In this document: in pieces, positions 35,345 through 45,695 of the stretch
Position numbering within the stretch: position 1 is the stretch's first letter
How the letters are laid out: each line of letters begins with the position of its first letter
Source: Phyllobacterium sp. 628
GTDB taxonomy: Bacteria > Pseudomonadota > Alphaproteobacteria > Rhizobiales > Rhizobiaceae
DNA length: 64,000 nt
Assembly: GCF_014189505.1 (NCBI RefSeq)
Contig: NZ_CP050301.1
Span: 1,991,501 to 2,055,500, forward strand
Direction: 5' to 3'
Notes under the pieces: generated by a model
Told to the model about the DNA's origin: nothing
Database searches by the model: none
Seen by the model: the letters and a program-made list of their open reading frames with translations, nothing else
Made by a program: the position numbers and the translations under genes

Positions 35345-37564
35345 ATGATGCGTCAGTATGAGCTTGTTGAGCGTGTTCAGCGTTACAAGCCTGACGTCAA
35401 TGAGGCGCTGCTTAACAAGGCCTACGTCTATGCCATGCAGAAGCATGGCCATCAGAAGCGCGCTTCGGGCGATCCTTATTTCTCGCATCCGTTGGAAGTC
35501 GCCGCGATTCTCACCGATATGCACCTCGACGAGGCAACGATTGCCATCGCGCTGCTGCATGACACGATTGAGGACACATCCGCCACGCGGCAGGAGATCG
35601 ATACACTGTTCGGCCCTGATATCGGCAAGCTTGTCGAGGGTCTGACCAAGCTGAAGAAGCTCGATCTCGTCTCCAAAAAGGCTGTGCAGGCCGAAAATCT
35701 GCGCAAGCTGCTTCTGGCGATTTCCGATGACGTTCGGGTTCTGCTGGTCAAACTGGCTGACCGTCTGCACAATATGCGCACGCTGCACCATGTGCCGCCG
35801 GATAAACGCCTGCGTATCTCCGAAGAGACCATGGATATTTATGCGCCGCTCGCTGGCCGCATGGGTATGCAGGACATGCGCGAAGAGCTGGAAGGGCTGG
35901 CATTCCGCTATATCAACCCTGAAGCTTTCAATGCGGTGACGAATCGTCTGGCCGAGCTTCTGGAAAAGAACCGGACGACACTGGCGCAGATCGAGACGGA
36001 CCTTTCGAGCCTCTTTGAGAAACACGGTATCAAGGCGGGTGTCAAAAGCCGGCAGAAGAAGGCCTGGTCAGTTTTCCGCAAGATGGAAAGCAAAGGCCTC
36101 TCGTTCGAACAGCTTTCCGATATTTTCGGGTTCCGCGTCGTCGTGGACACGGTTGCAGACTGTTATAACGCACTCGGCATCATCCATACGACGTGGTCGA
36201 TGGTTCCCGGCCGGTTCAAGGACTATATCTCGACGCCGAAGCAGAACGATTATCGCTCCATCCATACGACGATTGTCGGTCCGTCGCGCCAGCGCGTTGA
36301 ACTGCAGATTCGCACCCGCGAAATGAACGACATTGCCGAATACGGCGTTGCCGCCCATTCAATCTACAAGGATCGCGGCAGCGCCCAGAATCCGCATGTC
36401 ATTTCGACTGAAACCAATGCCTATGCATGGCTGAGGCAGACCATTGAAGCGCTGGCAGAAGGCGATAATCCGGAAGAGTTCCTCGAGCACACCAAGCTTG
36501 AACTGTTTCAGGATCAGGTTTTCTGCTTTACCCCGAAAGGCCGTCTCATCGCCTTGCCGCGCGGTGCGACGCCGATTGATTTTGCCTATGCGGTGCATAC
36601 GAACATCGGCGACAGCTGCGTTGGCGCCAAGGTCAATGGCCGTATCATGCCGCTGATGACCGAGTTGCATAATGGCGATGAGGTGGAAATCATCCGCTCC
36701 AAGGCGCAGACGCCGCCTGCCGCCTGGGAATCCGTGGTTGTAACGGGAAAGGCCCGCGCGGCCATCCGCCGTGCCACACGGCTTGCCGTGCGCAAGCAAT
36801 ATTCCGGCCTCGGCATGCAGATTCTCGAGCGGGCCTTTGAGCGCGCCGGAAAAGTCTATTCGCGTGAGGAATTGAAGAAGGGCCTGCCACGTCTTGCCCG
36901 CAAGGAAATCGACGATGTGCTGGCCGCTGTCGGCCGGGGTGAATTGCCATCGTCTGATGTGATGAAGGCGGTCTATCCGGAATATCAGGATTCAAAACCC
37001 AAGCCGACTCCAAGCGAGCGTGAGGAGGGGTGGGTCAATTTCCGTAATACATCAGGCATGATCTTCAAAATGCCCGATGGAAGTGAGGGCAAGGGCTGGG
37101 AGCCCGGTGGGCCGCAGGCTCTTCCGATCCGTGGCACAAGCCCTGACATGCCGGTGCATTTCTCGCCGGAAGGCGCCGTGCCGGGCGACCGCATTGTCGG
37201 TATTCTGCAGCCGGGCTCCGGCATGACCATCTATCCGATCCAGTCATCGGCGCTGATGGCCTATGACGATCAGCCGGAACGCTGGATCGACGTGCGCTGG
37301 GATATAGACGAGAGCAGGCGTGATCGTTTCCCGGCCCGCATCAACATCTCGGCCATCAATGCGCCGGGCTCATTGGCGGAAATCGCCCAGATCATTGCGG
37401 CAAATGAAACGAATATTCACAATCTCTCGATGGTTCGCACGGAACCTGATTTTACCCAGATGATCGTTGATCTGGAGGTTTGGGATCTGAAGCATCTCAA
37501 CCGGATATTGTCGAAACTCAAGGAAAGCAAATGCGTGAGCGATGCGCAGCGCGTCAACGGATAA
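35345..37564 (+). CDS. rsh: Bifunctional (p)ppGpp synthetase/hydrolase
   Basis: 739 residues of the SpoT/Rsh type. HD hydrolase domain with H72-D73 in [11 protein letters not shown] (about 40-160), synthetase domain around [20 protein letters not shown] (about 230-350), TGS domain near [20 protein letters not shown] (about 395-455) and a C-terminal ACT domain (about 665-735). It both makes and destroys the stringent-response alarmone; single Rsh proteins serve this role in alphaproteobacteria. Two adjacent ATG codons make the start uncertain by one residue. pyrE follows 13 bases downstream. Confidence 0.95.
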   Translation: MMRQYELVERVQRYKPDVNEALLNKAYVYAMQKHGHQKRASGDPYFSHPLEVAAILTDMHLDEATIAIALLHDTIEDTSATRQEIDTLFGPDIGKLVEGLTKLKKLDLVSKKAVQAENLRKLLLAISDDVRVLLVKLADRLHNMRTLHHVPPDKRLRISEETMDIYAPLAGRMGMQDMREELEGLAFRYINPEAFNAVTNRLAELLEKNRTTLAQIETDLSSLFEKHGIKAGVKSRQKKAWSVFRKMESKGLSFEQLSDIFGFRVVVDTVADCYNALGIIHTTWSMVPGRFKDYISTPKQNDYRSIHTTIVGPSRQRVELQIRTREMNDIAEYGVAAHSIYKDRGSAQNPHVISTETNAYAWLRQTIEALAEGDNPEEFLEHTKLELFQDQVFCFTPKGRLIALPRGATPIDFAYAVHTNIGDSCVGAKVNGRIMPLMTELHNGDEVEIIRSKAQTPPAAWESVVVTGKARAAIRRATRLAVRKQYSGLGMQILERAFERAGKVYSREELKKGLPRLARKEIDDVLAAVGRGELPSSDVMKAVYPEYQDSKPKPTPSEREEGWVNFRNTSGMIFKMPDGSEGKGWEPGGPQALPIRGTSPDMPVHFSPEGAVPGDRIVGILQPGSGMTIYPIQSSALMAYDDQPERWIDVRWDIDESRRDRFPARINISAINAPGSLAEIAQIIAANETNIHNLSMVRTEPDFTQMIVDLEVWDLKHLNRILSKLKESKCVSDAQRVNG

Positions 37565-37577
37565 TGAAGGACTGAAG

Positions 37578-38156
37578 ATGAACACTGATGAAGTGCTGGA
37601 TGTATTTCGCGAAGCCGGTGCCGTTCTGGAAGGGCACTTTATCCTGACTTCGGGCTTGCGGAGCCCGACATTCCTGCAAAAAGCCCGTGTTTTCATGCAT
37701 GCAGACAAGACCGAGCGCGTGTGCCGCGCGCTTGCTGACAAGATCCGGTCTGCCGGTCTCGGCCATATCGACTATGTTGTCGGACCTGCCATCGGTGGCA
37801 TCATCCCGGCCTATGAAACGTCGCGGCATCTTGGCGTCCCAGCCATCTGGGTCGAGCGTGAAAATGGTGTATTCCGGCTTCGCCGCTTTGAAATTGCCAA
37901 GGGCGCACGTGTCGTCATCGTTGAGGATATTGTATCCACAGGCCTGTCGATCCGCGAGACGGTGACGACCCTGCAGGAACTCGGTGCCGAGGTTGTGGCC
38001 GCTGCATGCATCATCGACCGGTCAGCTGGCAAAACAAATGTCGGCGTGCCACTGATTGCACTGGCGGAATATGAAGTACCGGCATATCCTGCCGATCAAT
38101 TGCCTCCCGAGCTTGCCGCAATTCCGCCTGTTAAGCCCGGTAGTCGTAATATTTGA
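37578..38156 (+). CDS. pyrE: Orotate phosphoribosyltransferase
   Basis: 192 residues from the ATG at 37578 (GAAGGACTGAAG upstream). PRPP-binding motif [17 protein letters not shown], plus [20 protein letters not shown] and [17 protein letters not shown]. It makes orotidine 5'-phosphate from orotate and PRPP in UMP synthesis. The sequence is of the longer alphaproteobacterial type with a [13 protein letters not shown] block. Confidence 0.94.
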   Translation: MNTDEVLDVFREAGAVLEGHFILTSGLRSPTFLQKARVFMHADKTERVCRALADKIRSAGLGHIDYVVGPAIGGIIPAYETSRHLGVPAIWVERENGVFRLRRFEIAKGARVVIVEDIVSTGLSIRETVTTLQELGAEVVAAACIIDRSAGKTNVGVPLIALAEYEVPAYPADQLPPELAAIPPVKPGSRNI

Positions 38157-38228
38157 TCCACTTTCGAGAAGAGCGCCCGGCCGGTTGTACGCATACATCG
38201 GCCTGCCGCGCTGAGGGACTTGACGACA

Positions 38229-38789
38229 ATGCTATTTAAACGGCGCACAAAACCGGGCCTTCGCGAACGCATGCGTGTCGCGCTGTGGCCCCGCCGCTCC
38301 GTTGGCCGGTCGCTGCGCTATTTCGGCAAACGCGTCCTGCGCTTGCGTGCAACGCCTCATGCCATTGCGGCTGGTCTTGCTGCAGGCATCTTTTCCTCGT
38401 TTATCCCTATTCTCGGTGTGCACATCGCGGTTGCCTTGGCTATTGCCTGGGTCATTGGCGGCAATATCGCTGCCGCTATTCTTGGCACGACGCTGGGCAA
38501 TCCGCTTTTTCTGCCTTTCATCTGGGGTGCAACCCTGGAAGCGGGGCGCTTTGTCCTCAGCGGCGGCCCCAGCGATGAGCCTTTCCCGCATCATCTCGGA
38601 CACATGTTGCGGCATCTGGATTTTGCCGAATTATGGGGTCCGATTGTCAAACCCATGTTGATCGGCGCTATTCCGCTCGGCCTGATTGCTGCGCTTGTTG
38701 TCTATTTCCCCACGCGCTGGCTCGTTGCGAGCTTCCAGAACAGGCGAAAGGCAGGCTTTCGTCTGGAAAAAGTCGCTGAAACCTCATGA
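38229..38789 (+). CDS. DUF2062 membrane protein
   Basis: 186 residues from the ATG at 38229 (GAGGGA upstream; a TTG nine bases earlier is too close to it). A basic N-terminus, then [20 protein letters not shown], a glycine-rich [20 protein letters not shown] with [11 protein letters not shown], and a third helix near the C-terminus: the DUF2062 family. Function unknown; in Rhizobiales it is regularly found between pyrE and acpS. Its stop codon overlaps the acpS start (ATGA). Confidence 0.88.
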   Translation: MLFKRRTKPGLRERMRVALWPRRSVGRSLRYFGKRVLRLRATPHAIAAGLAAGIFSSFIPILGVHIAVALAIAWVIGGNIAAAILGTTLGNPLFLPFIWGATLEAGRFVLSGGPSDEPFPHHLGHMLRHLDFAELWGPIVKPMLIGAIPLGLIAALVVYFPTRWLVASFQNRRKAGFRLEKVAETS

Positions 38790-39190
38790 TCATCGGCATA
38801 GGCAGTGATCTGATCGATATCAGGCGTATCGAAAAGACCTTGGAGCGGCATGGCGATCGCTTCATTGAGCGGGTCTATACGCCGGTAGAAAAAGCCAAAT
38901 CCGAACGCCGCAAGCTGCGTGCCGCATCTTATGCCAAGAGGTTTGCAGCCAAAGAAGCCTGCGCCAAGGCGCTGGGCACAGGTTTGGCGCAGGGTGTTTT
39001 CTGGCGCGATATGGGCGTTGTCAATCTGCCCAGCGGTGCGCCGACCATGCGGCTGACCAATGGTGCTGCAAAGCGTCTTGATGCGATTCTGCCAGCTGGC
39101 CACACCGCGCGCATTCATGTGACCATCACTGACGATTTTCCGCTTGCACAAGCATTCGTGATTATTGAAGCCCTCAAAATCGAAGATTAG
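38786..39190 (+). CDS. acpS: Holo-[acyl-carrier-protein] synthase
   Basis: 134 residues. [20 protein letters not shown] with the Mg-binding Asp, and [19 protein letters not shown] with the catalytic region. Transfers phosphopantetheine from CoA to acyl carrier protein. Part of the acpS-lepB-rnc-era-recO gene order. Confidence 0.95.
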   Translation: MIIGIGSDLIDIRRIEKTLERHGDRFIERVYTPVEKAKSERRKLRAASYAKRFAAKEACAKALGTGLAQGVFWRDMGVVNLPSGAPTMRLTNGAAKRLDAILPAGHTARIHVTITDDFPLAQAFVIIEALKIED

Positions 39191-39270
39191 CCTTAATCAA
39201 ACGGCATTAAGCGGCATTGCTCCCTGCGGTTTCAGCCGCTAAGAGGGGGCACGTTACAAATTTTGGAGAT

Positions 39271-40053
39271 ATGACGAGCGTGAGCGACAAATCTGTTGTG
39301 AAGAAATCTGGTGGTCTCGGCGAGACAATCAGCGTTATCGTGCAGGCTCTGCTGCTCGCATTGGTTATTCGTACCGTGCTGTTTCAGCCGTTCAACATTC
39401 CGTCCGGCTCGATGCGCCCGACGTTGCTTGAAGGCGATTATCTCTTCGTGTCGAAATTCTCCTACGGTTTTTCCAAGTTTTCGATCCCATTCGCTCCTGA
39501 CCTGTTTTCGGGCCGTATTTGGGGCAGCGAGCCGCAGCGCGGCGATGTTGCCGTATTCCGCAAGCCGAATGATACCTCGCTGGACTTCATCAAACGTGTG
39601 GTTGGTCTGCCCGGTGATCGCGTGCAGATGCGTGGCGGAGTGCTTTACATCAACGATGTGGCGGTGCCGCGTGTGAAGGTCGGGCAGATCAACAATCCTG
39701 ACATCACCGAGGTCAATCGTCCTGTTGATGTCTATCGCGAAACGCTGCCGAACGGCGTCACCTATGACACGCTTGATCTGACACCCAATGGCCTTGGCGA
39801 TGATACACGCGAGTTCGTGGTTCCTGCCGGTAACTATTTCATGATGGGTGACAATCGCGATAATTCCGCCGACAGCCGCTTTGACGTTGGTTACGTGCCA
39901 TTCGAAAACTTCATCGGCCGCGCCAACATCATTTTCTTCTCCATTGCCGGGAAAGCAAGCCCGCTGGAACTGTGGCGCTGGCCTTCGGAATTGCGCTTCG
40001 ACCGGCTGTTCCACAGTGTGAATGGAACATCTTTCACCCCGAAGAGCCAATGA
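39271..40053 (+). CDS. lepB: Signal peptidase I
   Basis: 260 residues from the ATG at 39271, with TTTTGGAGAT upstream. One N-terminal membrane helix (ISVIVQALLLALVIRTVLF) and the Ser-Lys dyad S47 (IPSGSMRPTL) and K108 (DFIKRVVGLPGD); the C-terminal box YFMMGDNRDNSADSR is intact. Cleaves signal peptides of exported proteins at the outer face of the inner membrane. Confidence 0.95.
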   Translation: MTSVSDKSVVKKSGGLGETISVIVQALLLALVIRTVLFQPFNIPSGSMRPTLLEGDYLFVSKFSYGFSKFSIPFAPDLFSGRIWGSEPQRGDVAVFRKPNDTSLDFIKRVVGLPGDRVQMRGGVLYINDVAVPRVKVGQINNPDITEVNRPVDVYRETLPNGVTYDTLDLTPNGLGDDTREFVVPAGNYFMMGDNRDNSADSRFDVGYVPFENFIGRANIIFFSIAGKASPLELWRWPSELRFDRLFHSVNGTSFTPKSQ

Positions 40054-40060
40054 GCCGCCC

Positions 40061-40774
40061 ATGAACCTGTCCGCAGATGTCGTTCGCAGACTGGAGGAAC
40101 AGACAAGCCACACATTTCGCGATCTTGCCCGGCTTGAGCGTGCGCTGACCCATGCCAGTGCCCGCCAATCCGTTGGATCGGATTATGAGCGGCTTGAGTT
40201 TCTGGGCGACCGCGTCCTCGGGCTGGTCATCGCTGAAATGTTGTTTCGCGTCTATCCGACAGCCAGTGAAGGCGAGTTGTCCTTGCGGCTGAATTCGCTC
40301 GTCAATGCCGATACATGTGCGGCAGTCGCCGATGAAATTGGTCTGCACGAGTTCATTCGCACCGGTTCCGACGTTAAAGGACTGGCTGACAAGCGACTGA
40401 AAAGCCTGCGTGCCGACGTGGTGGAATCACTGATTGCAACGATTTATCTGGACGGCGGGCTGGAAGCGGCGCAACCTTTCATCCAGCGTTACTGGGATGC
40501 CCGTTCGCGTGAGATCAATTCAGCGCAGCGTGATCCCAAAACAGAATTACAGGAATGGGCCCATCAGCAGGATGGAGCTCAGCCTTTATACAGCGTGGTC
40601 GAGCGCACCGGCCCGGACCACGATCCACAGTTTACGGTGAAGGTAGAGGTAAAAGGCTTTTCGCCTGCAACCGGCATGGGACGTTCCAAGCGTATTGCCG
40701 AGCAGGAAGCCGCCGTTGCCTTGCTTTACCGCGAAGGCGTCCGTGAGAAGACGCAGGAAGAGGGACAAAAATGA
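40061..40774 (+). CDS. rnc: Ribonuclease III
   Basis: 237 residues from the ATG at 40061. RNase III signature YERLEFLGDRVLGLVIAEML, downstream KSLRADVVESLIATIYLDGG, and a C-terminal double-stranded RNA-binding domain (about 160-228) with GMGRSKRIAEQEAAVALLYR. Processes rRNA precursors and double-stranded RNA. Its last codons overlap era by four bases. Confidence 0.95.
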   Translation: MNLSADVVRRLEEQTSHTFRDLARLERALTHASARQSVGSDYERLEFLGDRVLGLVIAEMLFRVYPTASEGELSLRLNSLVNADTCAAVADEIGLHEFIRTGSDVKGLADKRLKSLRADVVESLIATIYLDGGLEAAQPFIQRYWDARSREINSAQRDPKTELQEWAHQQDGAQPLYSVVERTGPDHDPQFTVKVEVKGFSPATGMGRSKRIAEQEAAVALLYREGVREKTQEEGQK

Positions 40775-41709
40775 CCGATCAGGATGTGACACCGGAGGTG
40801 ACCCAGCCAGAAGGCCCGACACGCTCGGGCTTTATTGCTTTGATTGGCGCACCCAATGCTGGCAAGTCGACGCTGGTTAACCAGCTCGTTGGCAGCAAGG
40901 TTTCCATCGTTACCCACAAGGTGCAGACAACGCGGGCGCTGGTGCGCGGCATTGTCATTCACGATCGTACACAGATGGTGCTGGTTGACACGCCGGGTAT
41001 TTTCAAGCCGAAGCGCCGCCTTGACCGCGCCATGGTGACGACCGCTTGGGGCGGTGCCAAGGATGCCGATCTCATTCTTGTACTGATCGACGTGGAAGAG
41101 GGCATCAACGAAGAAGCCGAGGCCATCCTCAGCACTTTCCATGAAAAGAAGCGCAAGGCGATCCTCGTTCTCAACAAGGTTGATCGTATCGAAGCGCCGA
41201 AGCTTCTGGAATTGGCGCAGCGGGCCAATGAAATGATGCATTTCGACAAGACGTTCATGATTTCGGCTCTGAAGGGCTACGGCTGCAAAGATTTGCTGAA
41301 ATATCTTGCCGATAATTTGCCGGAGGGTCCATGGTATTACCCGGAGGACCAGATTTCCGACATGCCCATGCGTATGCTGGCGGCGGAAATCACCCGGGAA
41401 AAGCTGTATCTGCGCCTGCACAACGAGCTGCCCTATTCCTCGACGATTGAAACCGAGAGCTGGGAAGAGAAGCCGGACGGTTCTGTCCGCATCCAGCAGG
41501 TGATCTATGTCGAGCGCGACAGCCAGAAGAAAATTGTGCTTGGTCACGAAGGTCAGGCGATCAAGTCCATCGGCCAGGCTGCCCGCAAGGAACTGATGGA
41601 AATCCTGGAACAGAAGGTTCACCTGTTCCTGTTCGTCAAGGTTCGTGACAATTGGGGCAATGATCCCGAGCGTTACCGCGAAATGGGCCTTGAATTCCCG
41701 CACGGATAG
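40771..41709 (+). CDS. era: GTPase Era
   Basis: 312 residues. G1 GAPNAGKST, G3 VDTPGIF, G4 LNKVDRIE, and a C-terminal KH domain with QKKIVLGHEGQAIKSIGQAA. Binds 16S rRNA 3' end in 30S subunit maturation. Overlaps rnc. Confidence 0.96.
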   Translation: MTDQDVTPEVTQPEGPTRSGFIALIGAPNAGKSTLVNQLVGSKVSIVTHKVQTTRALVRGIVIHDRTQMVLVDTPGIFKPKRRLDRAMVTTAWGGAKDADLILVLIDVEEGINEEAEAILSTFHEKKRKAILVLNKVDRIEAPKLLELAQRANEMMHFDKTFMISALKGYGCKDLLKYLADNLPEGPWYYPEDQISDMPMRMLAAEITREKLYLRLHNELPYSSTIETESWEEKPDGSVRIQQVIYVERDSQKKIVLGHEGQAIKSIGQAARKELMEILEQKVHLFLFVKVRDNWGNDPERYREMGLEFPHG

Positions 41710-41725
41710 CGCGACCTTCCCTCTC

Positions 41726-42502
41726 ATGGAATGGCGGGACGAAGGAATCATCCTCGGCACGAGACGGCATGGTGAAACCAGCGCCATTCTCGAGCTGATG
41801 ACGCGCGAGCACGGCCGCCATATGGGGCTGGTGCGCGGCGGCCGTTCCCGTCGTATGCAGCCACTGTTGCAGCCGGGAAATCGGGTCGATGTGATCTGGC
41901 GGGCTCGGATCGATGAACATCTCGGCATGATGCAGATCGAGCCGGTTTCCTTTGCGGCAGCGCGGCTGTTCGAACAGCCGGTTGGGCTTTACGCCCTGCA
42001 ATTGGCGGCCGCCCACCTGCGTCTGCTGCCTGAACGCGATCCGCATCAGGGCCTCTTCGAAACGCTCGCCATTATCCTTGAACATTGCGAAGATCCGCTT
42101 ATCTCGGGCGAACTCCTGTTGCGCTTTGAGATCATGATGCTGGAGGAATTGGGTTTCGGCCTTGATCTGAAGCGCTGTGCGGCAACGGGCAGCGAAGATA
42201 ATCTCGCCTATGTGTCGCCGAAGTCGGGCCGGGCCGTGTCGCGTGATGCCGGTGCACCATGGGCCGACAAGCTTCTCGCCATGCCACCCTTCATGCTCAG
42301 TTCGAAGGTGCGTGCCGCATCCCTGACAGAGCTTGTCGATGCCTTTCGTCTCACCAGCTTCTTCTTCACCCGTCACGTCTGGGAGCCGCGCGCACTCAAA
42401 GCGCCGGAATCCCGCGACGGCTTTCTGACCGCTGTTTCGCGCTCCGTATCAAAGACCGCAGGGCAGGGCCTTGCCGCAGAGGAAAGGCCCGTGCTTCCAT
42501 GA
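41726..42502 (+). CDS. recO: DNA repair protein RecO
   Basis: 258 residues from the ATG at 41726. Opens MEWRDEGIILGTRRHGETSA, has the OB-fold N-terminal domain (about 1-80) and a helical C-terminal half. RecO loads RecA with RecR in recombinational repair. Stop overlaps the start of the thioesterase gene (ATGA). Confidence 0.92.
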   Translation: MEWRDEGIILGTRRHGETSAILELMTREHGRHMGLVRGGRSRRMQPLLQPGNRVDVIWRARIDEHLGMMQIEPVSFAAARLFEQPVGLYALQLAAAHLRLLPERDPHQGLFETLAIILEHCEDPLISGELLLRFEIMMLEELGFGLDLKRCAATGSEDNLAYVSPKSGRAVSRDAGAPWADKLLAMPPFMLSSKVRAASLTELVDAFRLTSFFFTRHVWEPRALKAPESRDGFLTAVSRSVSKTAGQGLAAEERPVLP

Positions 42503-43017
42503 ATTCAGCCCCTGTTTCAGCCATCGAATTTCCCGGTGGTATCGGTCTGGTACCGCTTGCCGATCTTGCCACGCGCGGCGGCCTTGAGGTGTTGCAGGCC
42601 ATGTTGCGCGGTGAATATCCCGCGCCGCCCATTTCCCGGACACTTTCGTTCAATCTGTATGAGGCTGAATTGAACCGGGTGATCTTCAAGGGCGAGCCAT
42701 TGCAGGAGCACCTCAATCCACTTGGCGGCATCCATGGCGGCTGGATCGCAACCTTGATGGATTCTGCCTTGGCGTGCTGCGTCATGACCACCCTGAAACC
42801 CGGCGAAGCCTATACGACGGTCGAGTTTAAAGTGAATCTCGTCCGGCCTTTGACTGCCGGCATGGGAGTTGTGACCTGCGAAGGCAAAGTTGTTCATCGC
42901 GGCAAAACGCTGGCGACGTCAGAAGCATTTCTCAGGGATCAGAACGGCAAACTTCTCGCCCACGGCACCGAAACCTGCGCGATCTTTCCGTTTGATAGCT
43001 TTGTCCGGCGGGGCTGA
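42499..43017 (+). CDS. PaaI-type hotdog thioesterase
   Basis: 172 residues. Hotdog thioesterase with the motif GGIHGGWIATLMDSALACCV (about 73-92) and VEFKVNLVRPLTAGMGVVTC, the PaaI/phenylacetate thioesterase subgroup. Probably hydrolyses an acyl-CoA; substrate unknown. Translationally coupled to recO. Confidence 0.85.
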   Translation: MNSAPVSAIEFPGGIGLVPLADLATRGGLEVLQAMLRGEYPAPPISRTLSFNLYEAELNRVIFKGEPLQEHLNPLGGIHGGWIATLMDSALACCVMTTLKPGEAYTTVEFKVNLVRPLTAGMGVVTCEGKVVHRGKTLATSEAFLRDQNGKLLAHGTETCAIFPFDSFVRRG

Positions 43018-43023
43018 GGTTTT

Positions 43024-43374
43024 TTAGAGTCCAGCAAGCGAAAGGCCGGTCACGGCCAGCAGGACGATCCAGCCGAAATGCCGGCCGCGAGTGGCCCAGG
43101 CATTGGCGATGGCGGCGAAGCCGAATGTCAGGGCACTTGCTGCGATAATCCAGCGCGAGGCACTTTGCGACGCGATCCACGGCGAGGCGACGAGCAGTCC
43201 GCCCAAGCTGAACCACGCAACTGCACTGCATTGCCAGACCAACCGTATCAATAGTCGCAGTGATTGAGGTTCGATGCGTGCCTTGGTGAAGATTTTTGTT
43301 TCTCCAAGAACTCCATGGATAATGGCAGCAGCCATAGCCAGAATACCGGCGGTAGGAACAAGCAGGTCATGCAT
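43024..43374 (-). CDS. Small membrane protein under TetR control
   Basis: 116 residues from the second ATG (43374), which has GGAG six bases upstream. Four membrane helices; the start MHDLLVPTAGILAMAAAIIH then HGVLGETKIF is a recognisable pattern of uncharacterised membrane proteins. Divergent from a TetR gene with a palindrome in the short gap, so probably its target. Function unknown. Confidence 0.7.
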   Translation of the reverse strand: MHDLLVPTAGILAMAAAIIHGVLGETKIFTKARIEPQSLRLLIRLVWQCSAVAWFSLGGLLVASPWIASQSASRWIIAASALTFGFAAIANAWATRGRHFGWIVLLAVTGLSLAGL

Positions 43375-43382
43375 TGCGCTCT

Positions 43383-43400
43383 CCATACACTTATGTATGG
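43383..43400. promoter_or_regulatory. TetR operator between the divergent pair
   Basis: CCATACA-CTTA-TGTATGG, a palindrome with 7-base arms nine bases upstream of the membrane protein start. A half-site TGTATGG recurs at 43441 just before the TetR start. Confidence 0.6.
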
Positions 43401-43450
43401 TGGAGTTAACGATGCAATGATGAACGAGTCAATGCAGTGGTGTATGGTTT

Positions 43451-43984
43451 ATGGCAGACAATCATTTAGGTCCGGCAGAATGGGTGAGTGCAGGCCTGGC
43501 GGCACTCGAATCTTCAGGTTTTACCGCGCTGAAAGCTGACAAGCTGGCAAAGGTTTTAAACGTCTCCCGTGGCAGCTTCTATTGGCATTTTGCCGATGTG
43601 GCGGCGTTTCATACCGCTGTGCTGCGCCATTGGCGCGCTGTTGCGCTGGAAGGAGTGGTCAATGAAATCGGGCACACGAACGCAGATCGGCTTGAGGCAT
43701 TGCTGGAACGGGCATTTCTGGCGGATACGCGTCGCGAAGTAGCTGTCCGGGCATGGGCAACAGCAGATCCTCTGGCCAAATCAATAGTCGATTCAGTCGA
43801 TATCGAACGGGTAAGCTATCTGCGCAAACTGCTGGTAGAATCTGGCATAGAGCCTGTTCTGGCGGAAACCCGGGCGCAAATTCTCAATTGGACCTATCTC
43901 GGTCATGCGCTGTCGACGCCGGGCTCGGGTCATCAATCCGTTCACGCCGCGATCTGCGATCTTTCGCAGATGATGCGGAAATAG
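43451..43984 (+). CDS. TetR family regulator
   Basis: 177 residues. HTH near residues 10-55 with LNVSRGSFYWHFADVAAFHT; helical ligand domain follows with AVRAWATADPLAKSIVDSVD. Divergent from the small membrane protein gene with the palindrome between them, so autoregulation and control of that gene are likely. Ligand unknown. Confidence 0.8.
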   Translation: MADNHLGPAEWVSAGLAALESSGFTALKADKLAKVLNVSRGSFYWHFADVAAFHTAVLRHWRAVALEGVVNEIGHTNADRLEALLERAFLADTRREVAVRAWATADPLAKSIVDSVDIERVSYLRKLLVESGIEPVLAETRAQILNWTYLGHALSTPGSGHQSVHAAICDLSQMMRK

Positions 43985-44265
43985 CGCGTTGAGTTTCACT
44001 GCTGGTGGGTCCAGTCAGGCGATGCGCAGGAACAGCCTGTTCCCAGTGTTTCCTGAGTACCTGATTTGCGCGTTTTTTCGCATCGCATGAAATTTTGCTC
44101 GGATATTTCGAAATTACATCAAAATCGCAGCGTACAAGTGTGAATTCCGGTTGAGTTTCCCAATATTCCGCTAGTTTTTCCCACATATCCTGTCAAACAT
44201 TGGCATGACGCACGACATGCGCGTTTAGGGGTGTGCGGCCCAAAAGGGCCGCTAGGGAGGTTGAA
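43985..44265. other. Gap upstream of the PTS operon
   Basis: 281 bases between the TetR gene and the PTS operon. Contains the hairpin GCGGCCC-AAAA-GGGCCGC (44235-44253) immediately before the IIC ribosome site; this could mask the site or be a terminator-like regulatory hairpin. No gene supported. Confidence 0.5.
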
Positions 44266-45669
44266 ATGGACAGTTTCTTGGCGGGCCTGAAGGCTGCCGT
44301 CGATACGATGGGGCCAACGGTCCTGTTGCCGATCGTGATTTTCATTATCGCGGTCGTCCTTGGCGCCAAGGTTGGCCGCGCGTTCCGTGCTGCGGTGACC
44401 ATCGGGGTTGCCTTTATCGGTATCAATCTCGTGCTTGGACTGATGCTGACTTCAATCGGCGACGTGGCCAAGGCGATTGTCACCAATACCGGCATCCAGC
44501 GCGACATCGTCGATGTGGGCTGGCCCTCCGCCGCCGCCATCGCGTTCGGCTCCTCGGTTGGTCTTTGGGTTATACCCATTGGTATCGCCGTCAACATCGT
44601 CCTGCTTCTCACGCGCCTGACCCGCACACTCAACGTGGACGTATGGAATTTCTGGCACTTTGCCTTCATCGGCTCGCTGGCCGTCGCGGCAACTGACAGT
44701 CTGGTTTACGGCCTGATCGTTGCTGCCCTGATGGTTGCCCTCTGTCTGCTGTTCGCCGATTGGTCAGCCAAGGCCGTGCAGCAGTTCTATGGCATTCCGG
44801 GCATTTCAGTGCCGCATCTGGCTTCAGCACAAATCCTGCCGATTGCCATTGTGCTCAACTGGATCATCGACCGCATTCCGGGGATCAACAAGATCGAGAT
44901 CAACACTGAGACGTTTGAAAAGCGCTTTGGGGTCTTTGGTGAACCGGTCATTCTCGGCCTGATCATCGGTCTCGTCCTTGGTGTCATCGCCTATTACAAT
45001 GCCGGTGATTTTGGTGTTGTTTTCAGCAAGGTCCTGCAGACCGGCATGACATTGGCGGCGGTGATGCTGCTCTTGCCGCGTATGGTGAAAATCCTGATGG
45101 AAGGCCTGCTGCCGGTTTCCGACGCGGCGCAAGCCTTTGTGAAAAAGCGGACGGGTGATCGTGAATTGCTGGTTGGCCTTGATTCTGCGATCCTGATTGG
45201 CCATCCCGCAGCGATTTCCTCGTCACTGATCCTTGTGCCGATTGCCATCATCCTGTCGATTATCCTGCCGGGCAACCGCGTCATTCTTTTTGCCGACCTC
45301 GCGGTTATTCCTTTCATCGTCGCCATGACAGCGCCGCTGTTGAAGGGGAATGTCTTCCGCATGGTCATCGTCGGCACGTTTACGCTGGCTGTCGGCTTCT
45401 ATGTTGCCAATGCGCTTGCGCCGCTATTCACCAGCGCGGCCCAGTCGTCAGGCTTCAAGATGCCTGCCAATGCAGTGCAGATCACCAGCGTCGTTGATGG
45501 ATTCCTCTGGGTGTCCTATGCGGTGATTGCCGCGATTCGGGGTCTTGGTATGGCTGGTCTCGGCGTCATTGCCGTCATCATCGCCGGTGCATTCTGGGCC
45601 TACCATCGCAATACGGCGGCTTGGGAACGTGCTGCCGGTGCCGATGACAGTGCGGACAAGACTGCCTGA
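44266..45669 (+). CDS. gatC: PTS galactitol-type IIC component
   Basis: 467 residues from the ATG at 44266 (GGGAGGTTGAA upstream). About eleven membrane helices; sequence from MDSFLAGLKAAVDTMGPTVL through FEKRFGVFGEPVILGLIIGL fits the galactitol IIC (GatC/SgcC) family. It carries a polyol or ketose across the inner membrane during phosphorylation. First gene of IIC-IIA-IIB; no galactitol dehydrogenase gene follows here. Confidence 0.9.
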   Translation: MDSFLAGLKAAVDTMGPTVLLPIVIFIIAVVLGAKVGRAFRAAVTIGVAFIGINLVLGLMLTSIGDVAKAIVTNTGIQRDIVDVGWPSAAAIAFGSSVGLWVIPIGIAVNIVLLLTRLTRTLNVDVWNFWHFAFIGSLAVAATDSLVYGLIVAALMVALCLLFADWSAKAVQQFYGIPGISVPHLASAQILPIAIVLNWIIDRIPGINKIEINTETFEKRFGVFGEPVILGLIIGLVLGVIAYYNAGDFGVVFSKVLQTGMTLAAVMLLLPRMVKILMEGLLPVSDAAQAFVKKRTGDRELLVGLDSAILIGHPAAISSSLILVPIAIILSIILPGNRVILFADLAVIPFIVAMTAPLLKGNVFRMVIVGTFTLAVGFYVANALAPLFTSAAQSSGFKMPANAVQITSVVDGFLWVSYAVIAAIRGLGMAGLGVIAVIIAGAFWAYHRNTAAWERAAGADDSADKTA

Positions 45670-45695
45670 TCACAGGCACAGACTGGAGTAAGTGA

